From Hermatobates lingyangjiaoensis (lineage: Eukaryota > Arthropoda > Insecta > Hemiptera > Hermatobatidae), in NCBI GenBank assembly GCA_026182355.1, contig JAPFBL010000002.1, positions 1 to 64,000 of the forward strand: a stretch of 64,000 nt of DNA. Reading direction: 5' to 3'. Below are positions 24,226 to 36,559 of this stretch, piece after piece; the stretch's first letter is position 1; each line of letters starts with the position of its first letter. Made by a program: the position numbers and the translations under genes. Under the pieces are notes generated by a model, which worked only from the letters and a program-made list of their open reading frames with translations, did no database searches and was not told the origin of the DNA.

Positions 24226-26289
24226 TATGGGAGAATATAGCTATTTTTCTTTTTGCGATATCCTGCTATCACACGTTGAGATATATAGACACATTGATAG
24301 AACAGTTTACAAGACTTGTTTATTGGGCTCAGGAGATCTCAAAACATGTACATACGTTGAATACTCGATTCATCATGGTACATTTCTCTGAGTAGGTTGT
24401 AAATGAAAATAAGTTAAATTGTTATCCAGTTTATGAGAGACATTTTTTCAAATCAATGTAAAGATACTTTATTAAGTTCATATCGTTGACATCATTCTAA
24501 GTTGAGTTTAGCATTTCTAGGTCTGTATTACCGTTTGCAACTATAAAGTTTCCTTACTTATAGCTAAATATTTATAACTTTTTTATAATTTTTTTATTTT
24601 GTTAAATTTATAATGTTTATTATACTGTCTTTAGTTTAATATCCTTATCAGAGCGAACGAAAACCCTTTAAAAATTCGTTTATCATAACTAGAGAAAAAT
24701 TATTTGTTTATTTGACACTGAAAAAAAATTTTTGTAAGGATCATATCCAATATGTTGTAAATGTCAACTATGCATCCAGTTTTATAACTTCTTCAATCAA
24801 AACAGTAAGCACCCTCTTCTAGGAAAACTAAACTAAAAAAATAACGAAAAACTATGTATTTTTTTTACTTTACTATAGCGATAATGATCAAATTCAATTT
24901 TGAGATTATTTTGACTGATTTACAATGATTTGTGGACCCCAAAGCCCTATTTTAAGTTGAGTTTTCATTTTTAAAGCTGGATTGCCTTTTACCGAGTTCG
25001 GAATTCATTGAAATTATGCTTGATGCATATTCATTTTAAATACATTTTTTTTATTGTTCTTTAACTGACTGGTTAGTGAAAAAATAATATTTTTCTGAAA
25101 TATAAAATGTACCATAGCGTCCCTTTTCGTCTATATAATTACAAGAAAAAAAATGAAGTTTATTCCTATTTTTAAAAATAAAATAATAAATAATATAGGA
25201 AAATAAAAAAAGGTAATATTTTTGGTTATAATATTATTGCCATCCCTCAAGCGCGGGGTGCGTGTATATTGTTTAGAATTTTTCGAGAGGTTGAAAGGAT
25301 TAATATTAGATCAAACATATTAATGTAATCAAAAAATGTCCAAAAACGTGACTTCTTATACATTAACATTTTTTTAAATTATATATGAACTGAATTTTCG
25401 AGATTTTTTCAGTTAAAAATTTGACCAGGGAATACTCTTGATTTTATATTTGTGAATATGTAGTTTTCCCTGCTGTGTCTGTGTGGTATACAGTCTATGA
25501 AATTCGATCATGTTCTTGAAGCATGAAGAGTGACGAAATCAAAAGAAGAGGTAATAGGAGGATGATGATGTAGAGAATGCATCTCAATTTAAACGTGGTT
25601 TCTATTGTGTTAAAATCAAATACTTTACTTTTTCCTGACTTTTGTTTTAGTTTTTAATTTTTGTTTCTCTGCTGCTATTCAAATTAGGAGTTCACATTAC
25701 ATTAACATTTAAAGCTTGTTTTAAAATTAAAAATCGACTTTAAAGAAAAAATAAGAAATTAATATGAACTTATCCTGAATCGTTAGTTCTGTTGTTGTTA
25801 TTGTAATATATCTCTGTCAAGTTGTAATTTGATTTACATTCCAACTTGTTAATTCTTACTAACTAAAATCTAATAAAATTAGAAAAATGTATTCACTCTC
25901 GTATACATATAATTTCAGTTCCATACCGTTTCAGGGGATTATTAAAAAAGAGGAGGTAGAAAACAGTGAAGATAGCCCAGGCCAAGACGTATGTCCTCTT
26001 GTTTAAAATAAATGTTGAATAAATAATAAAACTAAGACCATTTTATAGAAAATTTTCTACCTCGAAAGGATTCTGTAGACTGGTAATTCACAATTTCAAG
26101 TTTACTATTAGACTTTCTGAACGGAGTGGAACTTTGCATAAAACTGTATATGACTGTTTGTAATTTCACAAATTGTGCTTAAGTTAGGTACATAGGCTGC
26201 TGTCTGAGAAATACCTAATGGAACTAATGTTTTTGGTTTTGATATTTTTGAACCATCTCATAAGGTAGTTTATCTACTTTTAGAGAACA

Positions 26290-26680
26290 TTGTCGCATGA
26301 GACGTGACCCCCGTCTAAACGTCAGTAAATAGAATGGCGTCACACGATGCAGGGTTATAGCAACCTTGTTTTGGGGCAGACATGCAGTCTTATTGGACGA
26401 AATGCAGTAAGGAACAACAGTCAATGCATTTCCTTACTACTTTACCTTCCCTAAATGTCTCCTTGGAATACAGAATGGGCGATATGTTCTGTCATCGCTG
26501 TTTTGTTGCAACATGAGAATCGAACCTTTCTACCATGCTGATCAGATATTTTGGTAGGAATCAGATTTGTGACCACCTACCTTATAGTTCAGACTTGGTG
26601 CTTTGCAATATTCACTTTTTCTACTACCTAAAGGAGTTTCTCAGTGGTATGTGCTTCCACAATTTTTTGAAAAAGTGATG
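26290..26680 (+). pseudogene. mariner transposase relic
   Basis: Remnant of the catalytic half of a mariner DDE transposase, readable across frameshifts and stops. In order: IEWRHT near 26,331, VIATLFWGRHAVLL then GTTVNA (about 26,355-26,430), LGIQNGR..LSS (about 26,462-26,500), a degraded CNMRIEPF where intact elements have HDNARPH, and HLPYSSDLVLCNIHFF..LKEFLSG (about 26,570-26,650), matching the H-PPYSPDL-P motif. The frame stops near 26,678. The catalytic Asp of the HDN motif is lost, so it is inactive. The N-terminal helix-turn-helix half and terminal repeats were not found. It differs from the copy at 58,491, which has DFLFFP in the same place. Confidence 0.8.
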
Positions 26681-28692
26681 CGTTGATTGTTTATTTTGAA
26701 TAAGAAATTATACATTCTGAATAATTCTCAAATCTTCATCATGCTCCAAGCTCTCAAAAGCTGTGCACTTATCATCAAAACTGTATTATATTACCAAGAG
26801 AATAATATAATAGAATAGTCTGAATCTGAGTGGAAATATCTGAGAATTCCTAAGTTGTTTACTACTCCTCTCCTAACCAAGAACTATCTATACATTGGCG
26901 TTTATTATGTCGCACACGAACATACACCAATATCCTCAAAAGTATGAAAATAAACACAAAAGACCTCAAAGTGTAAATGCTTTAAGATATCAAAATTCTT
27001 GTTTTACTGATAACTTTAATTTCTTTATAGTTTAGAAGAAAAGCAAAAAGGATTAACTATATTCCTCAGGCAATATAGATAGTAGCATACTTCTAGATGG
27101 GGAAATATTATTTGTTTACTGCAGGAACTAAGTTTTTAACTAATATCGGTTCGTAAGCAGCGAGTCGTGTTTAAGTGAATTTAGCTTAGCTTTGTTGTAA
27201 TAATGGAATGCAGAAGGACAATGAGATGAGAGCAGTCATAGGAGAATGACTGGTTGGCAGGTGGCGTACATCTTATTGTAGAGTCGGTCGATTATTCTTT
27301 GCTGAATGAAAACCTCGCTTCTAATTAATTTAATACTACTGTTTGAAATAAAATTACCGGCTAACAAAAGGAAAATAATAAAAATGGAATAGATTCTAAA
27401 GAAAGCCCAATTACTAACTTGTTAAAATGCAAATAAGAATTGATTTGTCCATTGAACTGGAGATGAGAGTTCTACTTGAGCGAGAATTTCTAAACAAGAA
27501 AACTTTTTTTTTTCAAGATTATTGGCATTTTCAGGGGTATATTTGAAATTCTAAGTGTTGAGAAAGGTAAAAGTTGGTTACCTGATTTCTGTTTATTCAG
27601 TTTTGTGCAATAAAGTTTTATATGCTAACTTTACTCTTCTAGCTAATTTACAATAGTAAACATGAGGATAAACATCCAGTAAATAATTAAAGAGATGTAC
27701 AAATTATTATTTCAGAAGAGTAAGAATTATTTGGAGTCCTTAATGTGACAATATAGTATGAAGTTATATTTCAATAAATACCATTATAACCTAAGTTTCG
27801 GTGCAGATTTTGTTGCAAATTAATTTGCCTATTTCTCGCGATAATGATTATAACTTTAGTATTTTCTTAAGTATTCATTTTCAGAGTTGACTCTGACGAT
27901 GTTATTATCTTGTAAGAGGAATCGAAACTGGATCACCTTCAATGATAACTTCATTCTATTTTCGCATCTCAGCTGAATTCGAACAATTGTCGAGTGACGA
28001 TTGTTTAAGTGACAATTGTTTGACGATTTTAAACATAAAAGCACAGTTATGTGAGTCATATTGTTGATACCTTAATTATGGTACTCAACCAAAAGTGTAG
28101 GCCACTCCAGATATATAAAAAAGAAATTACAATGGTCAATAGATAACTTTGCTATAAGTGAATGTACGTTCAAACTAGTTTTTAAAACAATAAATTTTTG
28201 TTATTTTAATGTGGCTATCGTGTTAATGTATCAAACTATAAGGTTGAGTCTTGTCAAACTCAAAGATAATCAATTTAATGGTGTCATTTGTTTTAATGTC
28301 GCCATGTCCAACTAAGGTATAGCTACACACGTTATACAAAAATTGGGATAATTGCTCTAGAATAGTCTGACTTATTATTATTATTAATGTGGATCTCAGT
28401 ATCATAGGACGCGTACTCACCAAGGCTATATATAGCCTTTGTTTCTTTTGTGGTTTCTAAAACAAGAATTAAATTTAATATTATGATTCAAAATTGTTTG
28501 CAACAATCATCATACATACACTATACGCGATGTAGATTGTTGTTCTATTTTAGAGACCATTCTTCATTGTTATCCTTCATTAAAGAGTGGATGACAAATA
28601 CTCACGTCGATGATGCATTAGCATTCATTATTGTAGTCGGTCATAGCTACGTTAGCAAATTAGTTTTCTACTCAATTATGCCCGTCCTCATA
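26681..28692. other. AT-rich spacer, no gene seen
   Basis: About 2 kb without recognisable genes. It ends with an 18-bp perfect palindrome at 28,422-28,439 before the satellite. Confidence 0.5.
28422..28439. repeat. 18-bp perfect palindrome
   Basis: AAGGCTATATATAGCCTT, about 250 bp upstream of the satellite array. Confidence 0.9.
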
Positions 28693-30935
28693 GTAACCTG
28701 CTTTGGTATTACTATTGTGTGCCTTTCGGCCATTCCGTTACTTCTCGCACTAACCTGCTTTGGTATTACTATTGTGTGCCTTTCGGCCATTCCGTTACTT
28801 CTCGCACTAACCTGCTTTGGTATTACTATTGTGTGCCTTTCGGCCATTCCGTTACTTCTCGCACTAACCTGCTTTGGTATTACTATTGTGTGCCTTTCGG
28901 CCATTCCGTTACTTCTCGCACTAACCTGCTTTGGTATTACTATTGTGTGCCTTTCGGCCATTCCGTTACTTCTCGCACTAACCTGCTTTGGTATTACTAT
29001 TGTGTGCCTTTCGGCCATTCCGTTACTTCTCGCACTAACCTGCTTTGGTATTACTATTGTGTGCCTTTCGGCCATTCCGTTACTTCTCGCACTAACCTGC
29101 TTTGGTATTACTAATGTGTGCCTTTCGGCCATTCCGTTACTTCTCGCACTAACCTGCTTTGGTATTACTATTGTGTGCCTTTCGGCCATTCCGTTACTTC
29201 TCGCACTAACCTGCTTTGGTATTACTATTGTGTGCCTTTCGGCCATTCCGTTACTTCTCGCACTAACCTGCTTTGGTATTACTAATGTGTGCCTTTCGGC
29301 CATTCCGTTACTTTCTCGCACTAACCTGCTTTGGATATTACTATTGTGTGCCTTTCGGCCATTCCGTTACTTCTCGCACTAACCTGCTTTGGTATTACTA
29401 ATGTGTGCCTTTCGGCCATTCCGTTACTTCTCGCACTAACCTGCTTTGGTATTACTATTGTGTGCCTTTCGGCCATTCCGTTACTTCTCGCACTAACCTG
29501 CTTTGGTATTACTATTGTGTGCCTTTCGCCATTCCGTTACTTCTCGCACTAACCTGCTTTGGTATTACTATTGTGTGCCTTTCGGCCATTCCGTTACTTC
29601 TCGCACTAACCTGCTTTGGTATTACTATTGTGTGCCTTTCGGCCATTCCGTTACTTCTCGCACTAACCTGCTTTGGTTATTACTATTGTGTGCCTTTCGG
29701 CCATTCCGTTACTTCTCGCACTAACCTGTTTGTATTTACTATTGTGTGCCTTTCGGCCATTCCGTTACTTCTCGCACTAACCTGCTTTGGTATTACTATT
29801 GTGTGCCTTTCGGCCATTCCGTTACTTCTCGCACTAACCTGCTTTGGTATTACTATTGTGTGCCTTTCGGCCATTCCGTTACTTCTCGCACTAACCTGCT
29901 TGGTATTACTATTGTGTGCCTTTCGGCCATTCCGTTACTTCTCGCACTAACCTGCTTTGGTATTACTGTTGTGTGCCTTTCGGCCATTCCGTTACTTCTC
30001 GCACTAACCTGTTTGGTATTACTATTGTGTGCCTTTCGGCCATTCCGTTACTTCTCGCACTAACCTGCTTTGGTATTACTATTGTGTGCCTTTCGGCCAT
30101 TCCGTTACTTCTCGCACTAACCTGCTTTGGTATTACTATTGTGTGCCTTTCGGCCATTCCGTTACTTCTCGCACTAACCTGCTTTGGTATTACTATTGTG
30201 TGCCTTTCGGCCATTCCGTTACTTCTCGCACTAACCTGCTTTGGTATTACTATTGTGTGCCTTTCGGCCATTCCGTTACTTCTCGCACTAACCTGCTTTG
30301 GTATTACTATTGTGTGCCTTTCGGCCATTCCGTTACTTCTCGCACTAACCTGTTTTGGTATTACTATTGTGTGCCTTTCGGCCATTCCGTTACTTCTCGC
30401 ACTAACCTGCTTTGGTATTACTATTGTGTGCCTTTCGGCCATTCCGTTACTTCTCGCACTAACCTGCTTTGGTATTACTATTGTGTGCCTTTCGGCCATT
30501 CCGTTACTTCTCGCACTAACCTGCTTTGGTATTACTATTGTGTGCCTTTCGGCCATTCCGTTACTTCTCGCACTAACCTGCTTTGGTATTACTATTGTGT
30601 GCCTTTCGGCCATTCCGTTACTTCTCGCACTAACCTGCTTTGGTATTACTATTGTGTGCCTTTCGGCCATTCCGTTACTTCTCGCACTAACCTGCTTTGG
30701 TATTACTATTGTGTGCCTTTCGGCCATTCCGTTACTTCTCGCACTAACCTGCTTTGGTATTACTAATGTGTGCCTTTCGGCCATTCCGTTACTTCTCGCA
30801 CTAACCTGCTTTGGTATTACTATTGTGTGCCTTTCGGCCATTCCGTTACTTCTCGCACTAACCTGCTTTGGTATTACTATTGTGTGCCTTTCGGCCATTC
30901 CGTTACTTCTCGCACTAACCTGTTTTGGTATTACT
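28693..30935. repeat. 57-bp tandem satellite, about 39 copies
   Basis: A head-to-tail array of a 57-bp unit (GTGTGCCTTTCGGCCATTCC, then GTTACTTCTCGCACTAACCT, then GCTTTGGTATTACTATT), about 2.24 kb. Units are almost identical. Recurrent variants are TACTAATGTG for TACTATTGTG (near 29,113, 29,284, 29,400, 30,763) and CTGTTTTGG near 30,350 and 30,922. Single-base indels cluster between about 29,311 and 30,020, while both flanks are homogeneous. Because 57 is a multiple of three, long frames stay open on both strands (19-residue peptide repeats); there is no sign of selection for protein. The array begins and ends mid-unit at TAACCTG...TTGGTATTACT. Confidence 0.97.
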
Positions 30936-32543
30936 TGTGCGAGCAATAAATAGGTTGAAAGAATTCTATTTACTACTTGTTTTATGACTAGGAGGATTCA
31001 CACTGCAGGCATTGTGTATGGCACGCGGGAAAACCTGAGACTGTTATTGTTTTCCATCTTGCTGTATGTAAGCACCGCAGTCAACAGGTAAGTTTTGTGG
31101 ACTGAAGAGGGTTATTTGCGGCTCGTACAAAATTGTATTATTTCTGAAGAATGTATGAAAGATAGGGTTCTACAGGGTCAAGTACATCTCTAGATATTGC
31201 ATGTTACCAATTATGTACCAATGATAAACTGCCAGATAGGTATTCTAAAACGCTGCTCACACGACAAGCAATTGACACTGAAAATTCCAGTTCGTTTGAT
31301 AAACTGTTTGTGTAAATTCAATTCACAAATTAAAATTAAAATGAAATTAAACGTTTGAGTTTATCTAACATTTTTCTGCACCTTAGAACTTATTTAGATG
31401 TAATACATTTGGAAATTTAAAAAATATTGTATATTAAACAATTAAATTCTTTAGGGGGTGGTGGCAAATGAAATGGTGCCACCAGACCAAATATTACCAC
31501 CTTAAGACCAAATCAAATGGTATCTTAAGGGGGCAATACTTAAAAAAGTTAAAGAACACACTGATTTAGTTAAAAATTTAAGACACTGATCTAGTTAGTG
31601 CTATTATATTACGTTTTATATTATCCGTTTCTCTTTTTTGTCTATTCAGTAAAAAAATATATAATTTGAAGAGGTTTGGTGTACTATAGTTATTGATTGC
31701 GTAATTAAAAGCTTTATTTAATCAAATAGAATTTAATGTAAAGTAATAATCATAGTTATAGATGCAGATGTATACAGTGATGGGCATTATCTAGAATTCG
31801 TGGAAACGGGAGAAAAATTATAAGTGTTTTAATAAAGGGAGTGAAAAGGGTGTGGAAGCAGGGAAGGAATGCAGAGGTCAGCTTGCTTGCTCATTTATAT
31901 GTTTGTCCTGCGCTTCCAACAGGCGTCCACTCCCTCTGGACCATCACCAACAGGTGGCCCTATGTGGCCCTAGGGGTCGGCCTCACTCGCACTCTCCTTT
32001 CATTCCTACATATCAAATGCTTTATTGAAACCATTCTCCAAACGAACAAATTTCTAGAATATCAGTAAATTATTGGAGTAACTTGTAAAACTATTTTGTA
32101 ACAAAAACGACTGTGATGCCTTGTACTAGACTTTATCCTTTCTATTTAACAATTAAAGCTTTTGACGTAGAGAATATTACTGTGTATAATATTATGTAGT
32201 TATTATATTACTACTATTATAGTTACTATGATATTGTACTATTCCTATTATACAGTATGTTACTATAAACTATTGTAGTTATTTTATTTACTGTACTATT
32301 AGAAAAATATAATAATAATGTGAATATTCGATTTCCGAGTTTTGACTGATTTACACGTTTTAAGGTACTTTGAGTGAATTTTTGAAGTTCTTCGATGATG
32401 TCAGTATATGCATAGGTGGTGTATATCTAAATGTTTTTCACGCACGCTACTGGTCACACCGGTGATGGATCAAATTTACATGCTACCTCAAAATAGCTCC
32501 CTTATTGGGTACGTGATGCTACATATCCTTTTGTATATATATA
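30936..32543. other. spacer with hairpins, no firm gene
   Basis: No domain-bearing frame. It contains the double hairpin at 31,459-31,530 and a GC-richer patch (31,890-32,000) with a tandem GTGGCCCTA. A possible 79-bp exon at 31,009-31,087 is discussed under findings but not called. Confidence 0.45.
31459..31530. repeat. two adjacent perfect hairpins
   Basis: Hairpin 1 has arms TGGTGGCA (31,459-31,466) and TGCCACCA (31,477-31,484). Hairpin 2 has arms CCTTAAGA (31,500-31,507) and TCTTAAGG (31,523-31,530), with an inner CCA/TGG. The two share the internal words CAAATGAAATGG and CAAATCAAATGG, suggesting duplication of one stem-loop or a small MITE. Confidence 0.75.
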
Positions 32544-32752
32544 TGATCAAACCACAATAAGAAATGGGAAAACAAGACTAAGATCTTTCAACCGTAACAA
32601 GCGGTCTTCGTCAGAGTCAAAAACCCAATGACGAATTTGACTCTGACGAAGACCGCTTGTTGCGGTTGAAAGATCTTAGTCTTGTTTTCCCATTTCTTAT
32701 TGTGGTTTGATCATTGATTGTTATTTCACGTCTTTATGTGAAATCTTTATAT
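32544..32752. mobile_element. palindromic PLE-like family A, 78-bp arms
   Basis: The left arm 32,544-32,621 and right arm 32,636-32,713 are reverse complements with one visible mismatch, around a 14-bp centre. Each arm contains the family A core: CTGACGA, AG, stem ACCG/CGGT, T, GAAAG. The right side continues into the family tail (ATTGTTATTTCACGTC, TTTATGTGAAATC) to about 32,752. TATATA tracts lie immediately left (32,534-32,544) and right (32,752-32,778). The element looks like a full unit plus an inverted partial unit, and is non-coding. Confidence 0.85.
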
Positions 32753-32778
32753 ATCTTTATATTATATATATTTATATG

Positions 32779-35172
32779 TGAGATTGAATTTACGGTCTAT
32801 TGTTTTTTTAATTAATTTCTTGGATAACTTTTCCAAATCCTTAAGAGTCTTTTAAATTCACGAGGAACTAGGTACATCAACTCACCATACGTTTTGTTTT
32901 CAATTATTAATTTCTTCTGACGTTTCGGTTGTCTTCGGTTTAAAACGTATATACAATATCTTAAAACCTATTGAACATTTTTTAAAACACTTAAATATAA
33001 CACTCAAAGTATATATATAAATGTACGTATGATTAGGAAATTAGAAAAGTTAAAGAGAAAAGAGACGAGAACAAGGGTTCAAAAAGTGTTTAATGAAATT
33101 TGTATCAACGAAAATTTGCTCCCTAATTACATAAATATATATATATATACTTAATGGGTAATTTTGCCTCATAAGAAATCCATTTTGTTGCCCATTATGC
33201 GTTTTTAGGTATTTTTTTTTCCTGAATAAAATTTCTAGAGAGTTATAATATTCCAGTTAATATTAAGGTTATAATATCAATAACAGAAAACAATAAGATA
33301 TTTTGGATATGTTGCCCAAAAGGTAAGTTTTATAAAAACTGTAACAATTCTGATTTATGAGAGCATCAATGATTATTAAGCAAAGAAGTGAATGAAAGTA
33401 TAGGATTAAAGATAGGGCAGGGTAAATACACCACATTGAAAAATAACCCGGGTGGCATATTGGAGGTTTGATATTGGAGGCCTGTGAATATGTGATAAAA
33501 TAGACATGGTCTTTGGGGGGTTTATGGTAAGAGATAGAAGTGTGCGAGGAAGAAGAAAGTGAATCAGAAAAGTAATAGCCATGGCCAGCACACTTGCATC
33601 AGAAAAAACCATGTTCTGAGGAAATTAGTATCAATATAATATCTCGTAGGGCCAGAACTATTATATACATCAGCGGGTAGATTTCTATTTTAAATGGTTA
33701 ATTTGTAATCTACGTTCGATCTTAATTTTTCTACAATTTTGATGCATATGTATGATATCTAGGCAATCTCACCCCCGATTTCTAGAGTTTCCTTTTTTAG
33801 ATGAGAGGTATGGTAACTATTGAAATGAAGGTACCACTTGGTTTTCGTCTGTTTGGTATGAGTGGAGGTGGACAAATGTCCATTATCACAGGTGGCATAA
33901 ACATTATCTGCTCATAGTCGTTTCTTTGCATCTAGACGGTTGCTTATGTTTTTCTCTGACGTGAACCTCCTACCTACCCCTCTGAGGTGAGAATGCTTGG
34001 CTCATTTAAACCAGATGCAATAGAATCTTAGACGACGATTTTGAGTGTGGCGTCCTCGACGTCAGAGGAGCTATTTTTCTCAGTAACTACGGAAAGGATT
34101 AAGAGAGGGAATCTTAATATAGAGCACTGTAATGCGTATCTAAGCAACTTGTCATTTACACCGGAAGGAAGGAGCTGTTGAGCGTGTCCTGGAGTTTTGT
34201 GATAGATATGCTAGAGCAAGTTACAGGCTTCATTAGTCAAAGGGTAAATATGTGAGCCAAATGTGTCGTCATGCCTTTGATAATTAAAACTTTCTTGAGT
34301 CGATGATTCTAAGAAGGTCCCTGGTCTTCACTTTTCCAGCTGATGTTAGCTTGTTTTTCCTACGGGAATTAATTATGCATTTACCTCTGCAAATTTAGGA
34401 TAGACGTTTAGTTTTTTTGTGATTTTTGTTTATTTATATGATTTATATGTCTATTTATGTTAGGCAAGGATTTACCTAAGTGGAATCGACATGCATGTTC
34501 TTTTATGTTTGTACAAAAATTTTATTTCCAACAGAATTATGCAGTACCCTGGGAATCATTTGGCTTATGTGTAAGTTAAGTAACTTAAGTTAAATTAGTT
34601 AAATCAAAAATAGTTTCAGTGTGTTGATGTAGGTCACTGAAGCTCGCCTCTGCGAGGTCTACTCGTATCTTGGGTGCATTGCACAGCGTGTTCCATCTTT
34701 AAATTTATTTTAGGAGAGGTTGCGTGGCGTAATATTGCTAAAGGGCTCCACGTAAAAAAAACATCGACCTGGTTTGCTTTGTTTCATTCTGTGGCTGAAA
34801 GACCGGCAACAAATAAATCAAAACAGATAAATTGATTTTTAATTTTTCTGTATGTTTTTTTTCTAAGCATTTTTCTCTATTTCTTTATGTGTTGTCCGGT
34901 TTCATGATGGTGAGATTGGCGACACTGAGTGTTACTTCAAACAGTCTGCAATCCCTTTCACGTTTTCACCCGTCTGTTTTCTCTTTTCCCCCCTGAAGAC
35001 GGCTTCAACGTGACATAAGAACCGTGGGTGTTTGTTTTCTTTTGCGTTTCTCAGCATTAAATTTAATTATATAATAAACTAAGCATATTTAGAAGATCAA
35101 TGAACAAGATCAGCTGAATTGTTGGCTTATTTTCTGTTCTAGACTGATCTTTTTATTATCATAATCTAAATA
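32779..35172. other. spacer, no gene seen
   Basis: No recognisable exon. A degraded family C-like block (CTGACGTTTCGGTTG, near 32,917) and a CCTGAAGACGGCTTC word near 34,995 could be further PLE-like relics, but they are short. Confidence 0.45.
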
Positions 35173-35232
35173 TCCCATTTCATATTGTCGTTTGATCATT
35201 GATTGTTATTTCACGTGTTTATTGTGAAATCT
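35173..35232 (+). mobile_element. PLE-like family A 3' fragment
   Basis: Only the distal part of the unit: CCCATTTCATATTGTCG, TTTGATCATTGATTG, TTATTTCACGTG, TTTATTGTGAAATC. The core is absent. Confidence 0.75.
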
Positions 35233-36339
35233 GGATATCTAAATATCTATATAAAAATTATAATGAAAGAAACACGATGATCGACACTGACATAACTCAG
35301 TTCCATATTTTGTTAATTTTTATTTAAATGGATGAAATATAGAACTGTGTTATATCAGTGTCTCTTGATGGTGTTTTCTATGTAATTTTTATATAAAGTA
35401 TTATAGGCAGTTTTGTTAGATTGATAAATATTATATATACATATATAATGAATTGTGAAATTAGATGGTTCATTTTCAGTAGATTGATCTTGTGAATATC
35501 ATTCTATTATTCAAATAAAAAGCTTTTTTTTTATTTCCCTTTTAACTCTGTAACAAAGTTTTAGAGTTTAATTTTATTAGATATACCCTTTTATTCCTTA
35601 TTTTAACTTTGTGCTCAAGGTCCAGTTAAAGTTTTTATTGAGTGCAATAAAGCGTTGGTTGAAACAAGTTAAATTGAAAATCCTTAGTTTATGGGTATGA
35701 AAGTACTATTTATTTGAGGAACATTGCCGCCCAAAAGATGTATAGGCTTATCTTAAACCAAATTCTACAGATAAACAAATTTACAAATACTTATTCTTCT
35801 CCAGTGTGAACACAAAATGAATTCAATCAAACGTCTCAAAGGTTTTTTAATTGACTTGTTGCAGTCATGTGACATGTGAATACATGTGGTCTTTAATTTC
35901 TTTTTGGTAATTAATCTGAATGCTAAAGACTGAATAACGAAGGGTGTTTACAGCTTGGGTTATTTCTAATCGTATTGCATCCGATATAATTATGAATGTA
36001 TTAGGCGAAGTCTTCTAGTAGTAAACTACCTCCTTTCATATTCAAGTATGTAGTGAAAATTTTTGCACTTCTGTAATTCTGTATATAGATTTATCAATTA
36101 AATTTAATTAGGTAAACTATTTTGTTTATAATAGGTGTCTAATTTTGGTTGCTGTTTATCTGAAACAATTCTGAGAATAGTCAACACTGAGTTGATTGCT
36201 GTCAAGAAGTGGTGAGGCTTCATACATAACTCGGTGACTTTTGTAACTTGATTCTGTAACGGTTATGTGATTTATGTATCATCATTATGCTCTTTTTTTT
36301 AAATTCTTTTAAAGATTATCTGATGTCGAAATTAAAGTG
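35233..36339. other. AT-rich spacer, no gene seen
   Basis: No recognisable gene, RNA or element. A loose inverted repeat occurs around 35,270-35,390 (CATAACTCAGTTC / GAACTGTGTTAT). Confidence 0.45.
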
Positions 36340-36465
36340 AAAAGTACTGTATTTCGACCGCATCGTTATCAGGTAGAGAGAGGACTGAGTCGCCTGTCTT
36401 TGGAGTGGCTCACTTGTTTATCTCTCTCCTTATAATGACGTGGTCGAAATATAGTAGTGAGTTTC
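36340..36465. mobile_element. inverted pair of PLE-like family B units
   Basis: The left unit (minus strand) has core CTGATAA-CGATGCGGTC-GAAATACAG. The right unit (plus strand) has ATAATGACGTGGTCGAAATATAG. The bases between carry complementary TAGAGAGAGGA / TCTCTCTCCTTA. Both cores are degraded relative to 8519 and 37,669. TATATATATAT follows near 36,506. Confidence 0.6.
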
Positions 36466-36559
36466 TGATATCTCATTTATGTGTTTCTGGTGTGAATCTA
36501 GTTTATATATATATATTGATAAAAGTATCGACCGTGGAATAGAAACAAAACTAAAGTTT

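Larger units (their letters stand above)
13524..26289. other. long AT-rich spacer, no gene seen
   Basis: About 12.8 kb with no convincing exon or RNA gene. It contains the microsatellites and hairpins listed separately. GC-richer islands at about 13,860-14,000, 17,900-18,000, 20,800-21,060 and 23,220-23,370 may be conserved non-coding DNA or old elements. Their frames are short and not flanked by credible splice pairs. Confidence 0.45.

Noticed and set aside
28693..30935. CRISPR array
   Set aside because: The 57-bp units are contiguous, with no variable spacers, in a eukaryotic context.
28693..30935. Hammerhead ribozyme encoded by the satellite
   Set aside because: The complement contains GGCCGAAAGG, but no CTGANGA box occurs in the unit, so the core is incomplete.
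28450..30953. Long open frames (310, 345, 327 and 217 codons) as repetitive proteins
   Set aside because: They arise because the 57-bp satellite unit is a multiple of three and lacks stops in several frames. They occur on both strands and are broken by single-base indels in the centre of the array.
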